Part shown: positions 1 through 13,271 of the stretch, in pieces
Numbering within the stretch: the first letter of the stretch is position 1
Layout of the letters: every line of letters starts with the position of its first letter
Source of the DNA: Diphasiastrum complanatum
Lineage: Eukaryota > Streptophyta > Lycopodiopsida > Lycopodiales > Lycopodiaceae
Assembly (NCBI GenBank): GCA_029204225.1
Contig: CM055106.1
Coordinates: forward strand, 37,734,949 to 37,798,948
Direction of reading: 5' to 3'
Length of the DNA: 64,000 bases
Made by a program: the position numbers and the translations under genes
Notes under the pieces: model-generated
Database searches by the model: none
What the model saw: the letters and a program-made list of their open reading frames with translations, nothing else
What the model was told of the DNA's origin: nothing

Positions 1-606
1 CAATATACCATGCTTGATCATCTTGATTAGATGACAATGCAGATATGAAGATGCTAGAGTCTTCAATCTTACCTTCATCGACAAGGTTACCTGCTTGTTT
101 TGGTTTCCCCTTGCCTTGTTCCGCCAGGAATTTGCGACATTCACTCTTCCAATGGCCCTTTTTACCACAATGGAAGCACTTGCCTTTCTTCTTAGTTTTG
201 CTGGAAGATCCCTCATCCTCCTAAGACTTGGCAAATTGCTGCTTAGTCTTCTTCTTGCCCTTGCCCTTGCCTTGTTTTTGGTGTGTCGCAAGTGCCTGAT
301 CATCAGTATTTTGACGTCTAGCTTTCACCATTTCTCATCGTTGCTCTTCCTGCATCAAGATTCCTGTGAGCTCGTCAAAGATTGGCAATCTTTCTCTTGA
401 TGCTATTCCGCTCACAAACATCTGATAGGGTTCTGCAATGCTGCATAATGCATTATGCACCAGCTCCACATCACGTATGCGCTCTCCAATAGAATGCAGT
501 TCATCTCTCATTGTCTTGATTCTGGTCATGTACGTTTGAATGTGCTCTCCTTTTAAGAATAGTATGTCGAGGCCAACAGTGATGTCATAAGTTGAAAATA
601 ATGACC
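1..606 (-). pseudogene. Ty1/copia gag and start of protease (element E, truncated by window edge)
   Basis: Read on the minus strand, 606 to about 335 gives a UBN2-type copia gag with the family-like run RSLFSTYD, then GEHIQTYMTRIK and ELTGILMQEEQR. At 137-179 there is a complete CCHC zinc knuckle (CFHCGKKGHWKSEC), the nucleocapsid motif that binds element RNA. The frame then runs towards the protease region (SSNQDDQAWYI) and leaves the window at base 1. At about 606 a poly-T tract abruptly ends the gag homology, so the N-terminal part is missing or displaced. There are frame changes between the gag block and the knuckle. Pol and both LTRs are not visible. Confidence 0.8.
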
Positions 607-619
607 TGCACTTTTTTTT

Positions 620-1012
620 TTACCAGGCCACTCGCCGCTTTTCCACCAATTTAAAAGCCAAATCGGCGTTGCCTTCCGAAATGCACTCAATTGTCAACTC
701 CCAACAACGTGCCCAGTAGAATGGTGAAACTACTTTTGGTGTACTCCGAACACTTTCTCCGCTACAACCACTCTGTTTTGCTGTACCGTACTTGTAGGTA
801 CAGTCCGGGTGCCCTATATAGCTACCAAGACTTGAAACCAGAGATTCTAGATCCGTCGCATGGGACCATGCAACCCAGTGGAGATCGCCTATGTTAGCTG
901 AATTTTTGACACCAAAAATTGGGCTAATTTTGAAGCTTAATTTTGTTATAGTATAGAAATCGGCATGTAAAAGCCACAAAATTTCAATGTAAAAATGGAT
1001 GAAGATTGCCAA
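620..1012 (-). CDS. Unassigned open frame (130 codons)
   Basis: An open minus-strand frame abuts the broken gag of element E. The part between about 620 and 900 is rich in Trp and Cys (WVAWSHATDL, FYWARCWELTIEC) and looks more protein-like than the rest, which is hydrophobic and AT-driven. I do not recognise a family. It could be a displaced fragment of another mobile element, or a chance frame. No promoter or splice signals decide this. Confidence 0.2.
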   Translation of the reverse strand: MAIFIHFYIEILWLLHADFYTITKLSFKISPIFGVKNSANIGDLHWVAWSHATDLESLVSSLGSYIGHPDCTYKYGTAKQSGCSGESVRSTPKVVSPFYWARCWELTIECISEGNADLAFKLVEKRRVAW

Positions 1013-1150
1013 TAGATAGAGGTCCCAACCCGCCCGTAATGTGCTAGAGCAATTATGGCCTTAGAATTGGCCTCTTAAATTTTTGACGGCCTTTAAAAAT
1101 TGCCTGATAGTATAGTTTCGGCTACTACGCCAACATAATGCAATGTACTG
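1013..1150. other. Short AT-rich spacer
   Basis: No gene, repeat or structured RNA is seen here. Confidence 0.5.
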
Positions 1151-1218
1151 TGATTTTTTATATAGACTGAATTAGAACAAGACCCACACCTTCTAGAGTT
1201 GTTGAGAATCTTAGACAC

Positions 1219-1542
1219 TTGACCCAAGCTGAGAGGGAATTTTTGCTACTAGAACAGTGTCATTGTATAACACCACATAATGAGGGCATGAATGATGAAC
1301 GTCGACCACGACGATATGTTCCTATACTTCGATTAAACGGACTCTATGTGACCATAATAGGACTCGATAATACTGTACGTGGGCTTCGAACTGGAGACTT
1401 AGCACTAGAGGTGGACAACGAAGGATTTCGAATAAGCGCCACACTATACATCAAAATAAATCAGCAATGGATATTCATGACCACACGGACCTTACAATTG
1501 CAATCCGTTGAGCAAGCATTGACCCCAATAGACTTTCCATGA
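1219..1542 (+). pseudogene. Unassigned protein remnant, copy 1 of a repeated segment
   Basis: This 107-codon frame begins with a TTG-led stretch; the true start is unknown. Its core pattern is RR-x-YVPIL...TGDLALEV...GF-I-ATLYIKINQQWIF followed by TLQLQSVEQAL. The same order of residues recurs in the frame at 1950-2147. Between the two copies other frames read protein-like (LPLPGDFCQVV, YYYFYSPYVQRFLIPGD, and a proline/acid stretch RRPPPPVSTDEDLTAIL), broken by several stops. I do not recognise the family. An old viral-type or mobile-element protein is possible but not shown. Confidence 0.3.
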
Positions 1543-1949
1543 CAAGTACGGCTTTACGTAACCTTCCCCTGCCAGGAGACTTCTGTCAAGTAGTCTGACA
1601 AGGGACAGCCTATTACTACTTCTATAGCCCTTATGTCCAGCGTTTTCTCATCCCAGGTGATCAACTATTTCAAATCAGACATAGAGCCGATGAAAATACT
1701 TTAAGCATGCATAAGCTAGTAGAAAATTTGAACTAGGCATGTGCAGGCCTAACAACTATCTGATATACAGAGTTAGTGATACCCCGTCGGCCTCCCCCAC
1801 CAGTTTCTACTGATGAAGATTTGACAGCAATTCTGAGACGTATTACCCAGCCTTCAGAGGATCCAATCCCAACTGTAGAAGAGCCAACTTCTACACTTGA
1901 CATTAGTAAACGGTCTAGGCAGTCATAGTAACATTCAAAGGACCACATT
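1543..1949 (+). pseudogene. Linker between the two repeated segments, decayed coding
   Basis: One frame continues as LPLPGDFCQVV, then a stop, then YYYFYSPYVQRFLIPGD and a region with RADENTLSMHKLVENLN, a stop, another stop and a proline-rich acidic tail ending at a stop near 1927. The amino-acid composition is protein-like, with stops separating good segments. It probably belongs to the same decayed gene as the flanking segments. Function is unknown. Confidence 0.25.
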
Positions 1950-2147
1950 ATGAATGGAGTACACTGTGGTCCACGAAGATTATATTTAGTGTTACATGTT
2001 TTAGGGCCTGCCAATATAGATATCATATCCTTTGACACCACAACTCGAGTGATTCGTATTGGAGACATTGTTTTTGAGATAAACACTCATGGACTCCTCA
2101 TCCTAACCACTGTTTACATACGAGAACATCATCGTTGGGTAGCATAG
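1950..2147 (+). pseudogene. Unassigned protein remnant, copy 2 of a repeated segment
   Basis: This 65-codon frame parallels the one at 1219-1542: RR-x-YLVLHVLG..., then RIGDIVFEI...HGLLILTTVYI...HRWVA, and after a stop SLQINIMLAALGS, which aligns with TLQLQSVEQALTP of copy 1. Spacing and order match, so the two segments are diverged copies of one domain. Family is not recognised. Confidence 0.3.
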
Positions 2148-2454
2148 GCTGTCTATTCATTGCAAATCAACATTATGCTAGCTGCCCTTGGATCTGTATA
2201 AGCACTTATACGAAATCGATCTCTCGTTGGTCACATCTCTGAGAGCTTGGAAACCTCTCATTGACCCGAGAGTACAGGGTAATCAGTGGAGCCCTTGGGA
2301 TTGGAAGCGGTTAGACTCTGATTACTCGTGTAAGGAGTGTGGGTCCTTTCCTTGCTAAGGCATTTTGGCTGGACCTCCCTAGTCAAAATATGCCCGAACA
2401 ACTAAACTCGATTTTTCAGCCATTTCAGACACTTCCAAAAATACAACACTACTA

Positions 2455-2750
2455 TGTGAAAAATGTGAAAAATGCAATACTGCATTTTTTACATGCAATT
2501 TCTGATAGGCGACAATTGCAAAAAATATGACACTACATTTTTACATGTCGTTTCTAACAGGCGACAATTATGAAAAATGCGACACTGCATTTTTAAATGC
2601 AATTTTTGATAGGTGACAAAGCAAAAAATGCGACACTACATATTTACACGGGATTCCACATAGGGAAAAAAAGCGAAAAATGCCACACTGCATTTTTACA
2701 CGGGATTCCACATAGGCGACCGTCTGCAGATTTACAAGGGATCCCAAGTA
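2455..2750 (+). repeat. Imperfect tandem repeat, about 60-bp unit, 4-5 copies
   Basis: The unit carries GCGACACTGCATTTTTACA, then a short variable part, then a GATAGGCGACA-like end. Copies start near 2463, 2516, 2575, 2625 and 2680; the later ones replace the middle with GGGATTCCACATAGG. The LTRs of element C contain the same words (CTGCATTTTTACA, GCGACACTG, GACAGG), so this array is probably an expanded part of the related LTR that leads into element F. Confidence 0.65.
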
Positions 2751-3402
2751 TAGACTGTCTATGTCTTCATGCTCCAATAATAACTGTTCTAATTAGTCAG
2801 GTAAAAAATCAGCTGTTAAGCGATCTTGTAAATGCAAAGATAGAATAATGCAAGATCTTCTAGCTGATATATAAGTAAATGAGCGATTGAAGAAGATTGG
2901 CATGCGAAGCATGTGCAGATGCATGTGGATACTCCAACAGAGATCAAACGGCCAGAACGGGTCTTCTGGTAGCTGACTCCTCAGAGTTAGTGATTATATA
3001 GAGAGAGAAATATACAGAACTTTAGCAATTGATTTGAGTCTATAAGTAGGATCACGCGCTTATTGTGTTACAACATTATTATACAGATTCGGTATAGTTC
3101 TACATCTTTGCATTCTTGTTGAGTGAAATTAACTCTCACTCCTCTTATGCAAACATCATTGTAAGAAAATATATGGCTCTCTAACGCCTAAGTTATTTCT
3201 ACATTCTCTTCATATCAGGTTATTAGCATTAGAAGATTGCATGGCTATCTCAAACGCCTAATCATTTCTGCAATTTCTCTTTCACGACAGTCTAAGACTC
3301 CTACACTGATAATCTTATTCAATACAAAAGAATATCTCACAATCTCCGTTCTCTTATTAATCCACGATTCTTTAATAAGAATTTTGTTTGTATACAATAG
3401 AT
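2751..3402 (+). mobile_element. Probable degraded 5' LTR of copia element F
   Basis: The segment lies directly before a primer-binding site and contains no ORF of note. It holds an imperfect direct duplication (TGGCT-TCT-AACGCCTAA around 3173 and 3240). The left end cannot be placed: the tandem repeat before it may also be LTR. No matching 3' LTR is present, so this rests on position and on words shared with the C LTR. Confidence 0.4.
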
Positions 3403-3415
3403 TTGTATCAGAGCC
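3403..3415 (+). promoter_or_regulatory. Primer-binding site of element F (initiator Met tRNA type)
   Basis: TTGTATCAGAGCC differs by one base from TGGTATCAGAGCC, the usual plant copia site complementary to the 3' end of initiator methionine tRNA. Confidence 0.75.
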
Positions 3416-5370
3416 AACACACTATTTAGCCTACAACACCAAGAAGTTCATTCACCTTGGAGACAACAGCTCACACAGAATCAAAGGTGAAGGTACTATT
3501 AGACTGAATTTTTAGAATGGACTATCAAAGCTCATACCAAATGTATTGTATGTCTCGAACCTGACGACAAATCTATTGTTGGTCAGTCGAGTTACAGATT
3601 TAGAACATAGGGTAGAGTTTCAGATAGATTCCTGTCAAATTTTTGATAAGAGCAAGAGAGTTCTTGCACTAGGAAAGAGACAAAGATATCTCTATAGGCT
3701 TAGTCATTGTAACTCTGTGACTTATTGTGTTTCAAGTAGTTCAACATATATCAATAAATAATTGATTTGGCATTATAGAATTGGACACCTTAATCATATA
3801 TCGATAGGTAACATGTTTAAATGTTCTTCAGTTCTTGATTTAGACTATCAAATAATCAATCCTCCTGTCTGCCAAAGCTACATTGAAGGAAAGCGCAAGC
3901 CAAAAGGCCATTTAGGTCAAATCAAGAACATGTATCTAAGGATTTGCTAGACGTAGTTCATACAGATATATGTGGCCCAATGTAGACACCATCACTGCTT
4001 GGTGCTAAATTCCTTATTACATTCATAGATGACTATTTCAAAAGAATTGTTGTATATTTTCTAAATCACAAATCCGAAGCCTTCTAGTTCTTCAAGAAAT
4101 ACAAAGAAAATGCAGAGTTGAAGACATGCAAGAAATCAAAGCTCTTAGGAGTGACAACGACAGTGAATATCTCTCAAATGAATTCAAGGATTACTACTCA
4201 GCCAACATCATTGAGTAGCAATTTGCTGCTTCCTATTCTGTATCGCAACACCCTATGTACAGAACCGATGTATAACTAAAGGCCTCCCTGACAACAAAAC
4301 TCCTCATGAAGTCTGCACATAAATTAAGCCTTCATTAAAACATTTGAGAGTATTAAGATGTATAGCCTATGCTCATGTCCCAAAGGACAACAAAATGAAA
4401 TTAGATGAGCATACATTCAAAACTATTTTTGTTGGTTGTTGTATTTCTAATGGAATGTATAGACTGTACAATATAGAGACCTGTAAAATTTTCTCTAATA
4501 GGGATGTGACTTTTATTGAAGATCGGTTTATTGATTTGAAGGTCAAGGACCATCTTTAGTCTACAATTTTTGCCTTGACAGTTGACACATATCAAAATAT
4601 TATTTCTATTTCTTCATGTAGTCAACTTGTACAATCAGACTTAGAAAATGATAATCAAGCTACAACTCAGGAACAGCCGACACAACCAACACAAAGTCGA
4701 ATTTCGCAACCACAAACCTCAACCAGAAGATGAACAAGAATTCGAACTCAGCCTGTCTGATATACTGATGAGTTTGCTCACTATTCTATTTAGGAGCCAA
4801 CCACAATTGAGGAAGCTATGTCATAGGCCAATTCAGATCTCTGGAAAGAAGCTATGGACAAAGAGTACAACTAATTGTTGAGGAACAACACATGGATTGT
4901 CACCAAGCTACCAGTAGACAGAAAGATAATCGACTGTAAATGAATCTTTAAGATCAAATACAAAGCAGATGGCAATATCGATAGAAGGAAAGCTCAACTT
5001 GTGGCAAGGAAAATTTCACAAATTCCCAATATCGACTACTTCAAAACTTTTAGCTCGATTGTCAAAAGCACACTTCCATTCGACTACTACTATCATATGC
5101 TACTGTAGCAAATCTTGAGGTACAAAAAACATTCCTCAATGGGGTTATCAAGGAGGACATTTACACGATCCAGCCAGAAGACTACATCCTCAATGGTCAA
5201 GAAGATCATGCAAAGCTTTGTACGGTTTGAAACAATCATCTAGAGCATGGTTCCATCGAATCAACACATTCTTGATCGATCATGGATTCAAACCAAACTT
5301 GTAGACTATAATGTATATTTCAAAGTTGTTAATCAATTCTTTGTCATCATCACATTGTTTGCGGATGAGA
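3416..5370 (+). pseudogene. Ty1/copia pol remnant of element F, gag deleted
   Basis: Protease C-terminus begins immediately after the primer-binding site (KFIHLGDNSS, 3441 on), so the leader, all of gag and the protease active site are missing. Next come the gag-pre-integrase region (NVLYVSNLTTNLL; WHYRIGHLNHIS; only part of the Cys pair), integrase fragments, a connection region (LRVLRCIAYAHVPKD, 4344 on) and reverse transcriptase up to YFKVVNQFFVIITLFADE, a mutated form of the catalytic tyrosine-x-Asp-Asp block. Stops and shifts occur throughout. The rest of RT, RNase H and the 3' LTR are absent. The protein is closest to element C in this window. Confidence 0.8.
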
Positions 5371-6539
5371 AATATCAACTAGTTTAGTCATATTTTGGTT
5401 AATTGTCAATATTAGGCCAATATGCATTTTAGACTTAGAGATAAACTTTATGAAATTTATTTTAGTCTAAGTTCATTTGAATTACCACTTTTGGTTAAGT
5501 TCGCTATTAGTGTGATTTTAGCCCTTTTTTGGTGGTTTTTCCTTGATATTTCTCTGATCCTTGCTATGATTGGCCAAAAAATTTCACAATACTCATATCT
5601 AAGACAGATTTTTCTACTGATCCTATCTGGAAGGTTCATCATGTGAGGGTTGGCTGTGCGAGAAGTTTTTGTACTGTTGTGCAAACAAAAATTTTGATAT
5701 CTTGAGATCTATTGGGAATTAACTTTCACCCTGGTGTGGATCTAGTTCTGTATAAGTGGCAAAGATTAACTCTCCCATATCTTAAAGGTAATGATGACTG
5801 ATTGTTGTGGGTATCCCATGTAAATAAATAAAAACGGTCGGAAGTGAAAATAAGTTGCAAGGGCTGTGGCATCTTGCGAGTGTAAGCCCGAGCCCAATGA
5901 GCACTTGTAAATAATGTATTCTAAATAAACTAGACTTTGGGCCATGTAATTAAAATAATGTTAAATAGGCCAAATTTTGAGTTAACTAAGTTTCCTAAGT
6001 TTTGTTTAGTGGTCAAAAGTCAAATGGTGGTAGGTGGGGTGTGCTTCTTTGTGCACCATAGACTAGAATGTGTTTCTTTTGAAGGGTTAGATTTCAATCC
6101 TACCTTCTTGAAGTAGCCAATAGAAACCAAGGGACAACGGCCTCCCCAAAGATAACAAGACACCTTTTGTAACCCATTTGACATAATAATTGAGAGGAGG
6201 AAGCTCTATCAAATTGGAGATTCAAGCATCCTCATTGTGCTATTGCCTTGTGTCTTTGCTATTTGCTCGTAGTTGTTTTTGAAGAAACAAAACATTTCTA
6301 TTTACAAAGCTTTGCTAGCTTTCAGCCCTCTGCCTAACGATCCATGGCCTCACATGTGTGGGATCTAGTTATGTGCAGTTTACATGATTCTACATGGTTT
6401 TTGATCAAGCTAGATTTGTCAATTTTTGACAAATTTTCACACGCCTCAAATTTAGCTTGAGCTATCTATAACTCTCTTACTAGATGACTGAATGCTTTTA
6501 GAAGTGTCTAAAAAATCCAGCTACAAACAAGGAACTTTT
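5371..6539. other. Spacer without recognisable gene
   Basis: AT-rich sequence after the truncation of element F. Short open frames (5422-5646 and its reverse) are low-complexity and hydrophobic. I see no coding homology, LTR or structured RNA. Confidence 0.5.
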
Positions 6540-7183
6540 GAGACTCCAATAGAGAATGATGTCCATGAAGAATCCTTCACCACCTCTTAAAGTATCCCTT
6601 ACTAAGATGTTCCACAAATGTGTCCATATACATGTAACACACTCCAAACACTATACATCATGCCAAGCCATGGATTCCACGGCATTTTGTGCACTTGAAG
6701 ATACATCAATTAAACCCTTAAGTGCATACATAATATTGCCAAAGAGAACTTGCCTTGCTTGATCCATATGATTGAGCCTTGATGGATCCATCTTGATACT
6801 CATGGTTATTCTTGGAATCCTCGGGTCTTGAGCTTACTCCTCCACTTGAATTGACTCCAAACCATAAATGAATTGAATAAGATGTTGATCCAAAGGTGCC
6901 TTTTCAAGTTTACAAATCTTCCACTCTTGAAAACACCTTTGGTGAAAAACATGTAGATTCTACAATCTTTACTTGAAGACCAGAACATTACCAATATTCC
7001 TATCATTGAAGTAGGATAATCTTTGGTCCTTACATTGGAATGATCATGCACAAAGCATGTGGACACAAAGACTTCCAAAACAAATGATGTTTCAACTTTT
7101 ATGACTCTATTCAAACTATTACAAAAATAGTTATCCAATGAAATTGCTTTGTCAACAAAAAATATAGACTTGAAAGCATGCAA
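6540..7183 (-). pseudogene. Unassigned decayed coding region (125-codon frame and shifted continuation)
   Basis: The frame 7183-6806 reads protein-like (VIKVETSFVLEVFVSTCFVHDHSNVR, ILVMFWSSSKDCRIYMF, KSGRFVNLKRHLWINILFN). A shifted frame continues with MDPSRLNHMDQARQVLFGNIMYALKGLID and AQNAVESMAWHDV. Composition and frame shifts suggest a decayed mobile-element gene. I do not recognise the family. Confidence 0.3.
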
Positions 7184-7246
7184 TACAAAGTACTAAACAC
7201 CATGAATCTTAAAGATAAGAAACAAGCCACTTTATGTCTACTAATA

Positions 7247-7519
7247 CTATTTAAAAAATATTAAAAAATAGTAGACTCTCCAATGCTCTCCATCCTTGCA
7301 AGATGCACACTTGAATGGACAATTTTGCATGCAATTTGATGACTCAACCTTTGTCATTGAGGACCTTCTTGGAACTCTCATGCTTTGAGACTGATTCTCA
7401 AGATCTTTCTCCTTTTGATACTCCTCCTCAATGCTAGCAAGATATCTAATGATGATCTTAAACTTGGATCTAGGCCAATAACAATTGCACAACAAATTAC
7501 TTGTCAAATTGTTAGACAA
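7247..7519 (-). pseudogene. Unassigned small frame with a Cys-rich end
   Basis: A 90-codon frame with a charged stretch (IEEEYQKEKDLENQSQ) and a C-x3-C-x3-C-x2-C cluster (CMQNCPFKCASC) that could bind a metal. It lies upstream of, and on the same strand as, the decayed region 6540-7183 and may be part of the same dead gene. No family assigned. Confidence 0.25.
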
Positions 7520-8238
7520 TTTCTACACCATCTCACTAGTTTGATCAATATCAATATACCCAAATGAAATAGAATCAAAAGCTATTCAACACGTGTTTAG
7601 ATTTGATCATTTTCTTTATAAATAGGCCATACAATAACAATAATACATTTAATTCCTTCCTCCAATAGAAATTGAATAAGCATACATCAAGTATTCTACA
7701 CAAATGTAGAAGAAAACCAAAGATGAAATAATGGTATTGCCTCCAAAGCTTTCAAAAGTGGAATTTAGCTATTTTAGCAATAGATCTTATTATTTATTAT
7801 TATTTATCTCTCTCCTCTCTCTAAACTGATTTGGCCTAGCTTATCTGAAACTTGACCTAAACTAAACGCATAATTTTTTGAAATGAGCCAAAACCCTAGA
7901 AAAGAATAATAATTTATTTAGTTTTTATATTTTTGCCCAAAAACATGTTTTTACACGAAAAAACTTTTGAAAATCACAAAAAAACTATAGAACAAATATG
8001 TATTTTGTCAATAAAAAAAAAAAAAAAAATTCAATACACCATGCCCAAAAGAAATTAAATTTTTCAATAAAATCTAATTTGAACATATCCACGTGAATAA
8101 AATATACAAATATTTATGGCATTTTAATCGTCTAAATTGACTTTTATAAAAATAACTCACAAAATACATTTGTTGATGTTAGTTATGCTAAATCCACAAA
8201 TTTTAAAAACACTAAAAATATTTTTTATATTATTTTTC
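7520..8238. other. AT-rich spacer
   Basis: Contains homopolymer A (8011-8029) and repeated TTATTATT words near 7790. No gene supported. Confidence 0.5.
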
Positions 8239-8836
8239 TTACAATTCAAATTCCAAGAGATTCTCACTAATTTGTCTCAACTCAATGCTCAAAATATTAT
8301 CAAAGTTCTCATTTTCAGTTGATGGCTCATCTTTCTCATTAGAATCTATATCAATAAATTTTCATCTGAGTCATCATCCAATGTTGATAAAAAATTGTGT
8401 ATTGCTATGCTTATGTCGAGTCAAAGACGATGGTTGTGCACTTAACCCAAGACGTTCTTATAATATAGATATTGTTGATTATTTGTCATTGCCAATGTAA
8501 AACAAATTACAAGCATATCCACATCGTGGAGATTGACATTATCGACTCTTGGTTGATTATTTGTTGAACACTTCCTCTTGCCTTTTGGATATAATTGCAA
8601 TATTTTTAACTTGCACATTTTCAAAAAAACATTTGTTGAAGTGATACGCATCCAATTTTCGCAAATATGTCATCACTTTGAATGAAGCCAATCTCTTTAA
8701 CAATGCAAAATGAATGATTTTCACTATTTTCTGAAGCTAAAAGTGCAATGAGACTTCCAACATTTATTTCATTGAGGTTATTAAATAATTTAGCCTTGGA
8801 AGCATTTACAGTTTGACGATGTTTAATAAAACTCAA
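8239..8836 (-). pseudogene. DUF7869-type protein C-terminal relic
   Basis: Read on the minus strand it matches the C-terminal half at 57061-58290 block by block: RQTV-AKxK..LNEI--GSLIALLAS-N, then PKGKR--NQPRV---NLHDVD, then DSNE-D-ST--NE, then ELRQISEN-LE before a stop. Several stops and shifts separate the blocks. The region corresponds to the C-terminal chromatin-reader-like part (BAH or PWWP-like appearance) and acidic tail of the DUF7869 proteins. The catalytic core is not here. It is a dispersed fragment of the same family as gene I. Confidence 0.6.
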
Positions 8837-10258
8837 ATAAATTTCATATTATTCATTTAGCAAAAGAATTAAAAACTCAGTCTGTTGTAGAACAATAGAG
8901 ACATCAATTATCTTAAAATTTTCATGTTTTTCGTTTAGAATAGGGTTAAAGATTCAGTTTGTTGTTATCTCAAGAATTTAAACTAATTTTTTTTAAAAAC
9001 ATTAAACTTTTTTTAATCAAAATAAAGAAAATTAAAAAATCAAAAACTAAAAAGTTAAATTTAAAAAAAAAAATCAAAAAATAAAAAACTCAAAGAATCC
9101 AAACATAACAAATATTTAAAAAATAAGATACTATAAATTCATAGATATTAAACTTAAATATCAAAAAAATTAAAATTTTAAAAAAAATATTAATAAAAAA
9201 TAAATTAAAATTATAAAAATCTAAAAATATTAAAATAAAAATCTAAAATATATAACTAAAATTTAAAACAGAAGAACAATTTGGTAATTCACAAATAATA
9301 TAGAGTGTATTACAAATAATTATTTTGTACATTGGAAAAATTTGACATGTGAAAATAAGATATTAAAGATATAAAAATGATGTGTGGGCTCAGACTAAAA
9401 TAAACAAACTATAAAAGCTACAAAATGAAATGATGTAGTAATCTGAATGAAATTCAAATTGAAAGCCTTGTTGCACTTCCAGCGTCAGAAAATAACTACT
9501 CAAGGTCATGTTAAATGTTGGATGACCTAGTATTAATTCAAATAATTTGATTTAAAATTTTTTATTGTCTTGTAAAAACATTTATTAAGATTATGTATGT
9601 AGATATTTTATCTCTTGATTGTATTTATTTTAAAAATGATTGTCTCTTAAAAATGATTTCTATACATTTTTGTGTTATTTAAATCTATTGATGATTTATA
9701 TTAGTTGAATAAATAAACTTTTTTAAATTTTACATTTGTAATGTAATTTTAAATATTAAAATATTAACATTAACTTGCATGTAGGCTTTTAAAATAATAT
9801 CAAAATCATTTTATTCATAATATCAAGTTGCGCACAGTTAATATTTGTATTTTTTGACGATTTGAATGTAGATTTTTGAAATATCTTACGTCACTTAGTC
9901 CAAATTCTAAAACATTTACAAAATACATCATCTTAGAAATATTTTTTATTTAAAAAGAATTTGTGTTACTAGTCATATTGGCTAAATTTTTTCTATAAAG
10001 CTCAAAATGGAACTTTGTATGTACAAATGACTAAGTGAACTTGGACCCAATTTAAAAATGGTCATGTACTTATGAAATCTTTGGATGAAAACTCCAAGGA
10101 TTTAACCATGTGTACTTCATTTGTCAATTTGGCCTCATTTAGACCCCAAAACAACTAGAAAACTAAAAAAGTACTTGAGAATTTTCACATATACCATTGT
10201 AGACTTTTTCGAGAATATATTAGAGTGACATCATCAACGTATAAGATAAAAGATAGAG

Positions 10259-10260
<2 letters not shown>
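8837..10260. other. Very AT-rich spacer
   Basis: Nearly pure A/T words between about 8980 and 9300. No open frame longer than noise, no LTR and no RNA gene visible. Confidence 0.6.
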
Positions 10261-12079
<1,819 letters not shown>

Positions 12080-12446
12080 TTCAATTTCAAATTGTCAAGG
12101 CATTACCATCCACAAATAAGTATATATAGACTTTAACAGACAGGTTTAATCCAAGTCATATAACTAAACCCATTATGCCATTTATATTAGAAATAGTCGA
12201 AGTATAACAAAGATTTAAACAAAAAATAGTACACTTCAAAGGAAACCTCGTTAATAAAAGTTAAGCATCAATGAGTAGTAAATTCAAGATCATTTCATGG
12301 CACTTCAACTCTTCATACCCAGTCGACATGAATTTTTTCACTGTTAACATTAACAAAGTTTGATCAAAAGAACTCAAGACATTCGTTCATTGTGATCATA
12401 GTGACCTAAACAAGCAAGTAAATCATGAGAACATTTCTTAATCATG
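12080..12446. other. Spacer
   Basis: No gene or element ends recognised. Confidence 0.5.
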
Positions 12447-12500
12447 TGTGTGTGTGTGTGTGTGCGCGCGCGCGTCCGCGTGCGTGCGTGCGTGTGTGTT
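12447..12500 (+). repeat. (TG)n/(CG)n microsatellite
   Basis: Alternating purine-pyrimidine tract TGTG...GCGCGCG...TGCGTGCG, a potential Z-DNA former. Confidence 0.9.
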
Positions 12501-12529
12501 AATCTGCCAACCATCCCACAGAACAGGAT

Positions 12530-12569
12530 AACCACACTAGGTGATGTACTAGGTATACCTAGTGTGGTT
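12530..12569. repeat. Perfect inverted repeat, 13-bp arms
   Basis: AACCACACTAGGT (12530-12542) is followed after 14 bases by its exact reverse complement (12557-12569), and part of the loop (ACTAGGT) repeats the arm. It could be a foldback remnant. No TA- or TNA-type target duplication was recognised. Confidence 0.7.
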
Positions 12570-13014
12570 ATACTTGTTGCACACCTGAAACAACATAGGA
12601 TGATGAAATAAGAACCATGTGAAGACAACCATCCCAAGGGATAAGTTCCAAATATAAGCCTCCCTTTGGAATCTCTTTTTGATAACAAGTATTCCCATTC
12701 AAGAATGTCAATAGATATTTACCTTTTCTCAAGGACCATAATATCAATTATGTCTTGAGATTTCTTAACAACATCCTAGAATTGACATAAACAATCAGGA
12801 TATGAAAATAGTTTATCCAAGACTACTTTCGAACTAGTCCACAATACTTGCCAAATTTTACACCAGTCAAGGAAAAGTCTTATAATCATAATAATGTAAG
12901 AAAGCCATATGGTTATAAAACCAAATAATTGAACTTGTCAATGAGCTTAATTTGACTAATACCTATTATAATGCCTCGTGTAGTAAGAGACAAGACAATA
13001 AAGAATAAAGTGCA
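12570..13014. other. Spacer left of element A
   Basis: No gene recognised. This is the pre-insertion flank of element A. Confidence 0.5.
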
Positions 13015-13019
13015 CACCA
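13015..13019 (+). repeat. Target-site duplication of element A (left copy)
   Basis: CACCA here and at 26481-26485, immediately outside the two 252-bp LTRs. Five bases is the usual copia length. Confidence 0.85.
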
Positions 13020-13271
13020 AGTTAAGAAAACAGTTTAAAAACCTGCCCAGATCAATCACCACAACACAACGTCAAGTGCAATAAGACAAGACAACAGAAT
13101 TGTTCTCCACAAACTGTATATTCAACTGATAAGTAAGTACAAAGATAAAGTTACTTAAAAGCACTCAAAGGGCTCGTAAAAGAAAGACGGGCCAATAATT
13201 CTAGAACTGAGCACACATGGTGCCATCAAAATAAGAAAGCACTATATAAGTCGATCATTGCTATTTTAACT
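13020..13271 (-). mobile_element. 3' LTR of copia element A
   Basis: Exactly 252 bp, matching 26229-26480 with about 19 substitutions (roughly 92% identical by eye) and no length difference. Termini read AGTTAA...TTAACT, an inverted pair that does not start TG/end CA. A purine-rich tract (minus-strand GAGGGAGAG, 13272-13280) lies next to it, as expected for the polypurine tract at the 3' end of a minus-strand element. Confidence 0.9.

Noticed and set aside
2455-2750. CRISPR-like array
   Set aside because: Repeats are imperfect, about 60 bp and without constant spacers; eukaryotic context with LTR-like words.
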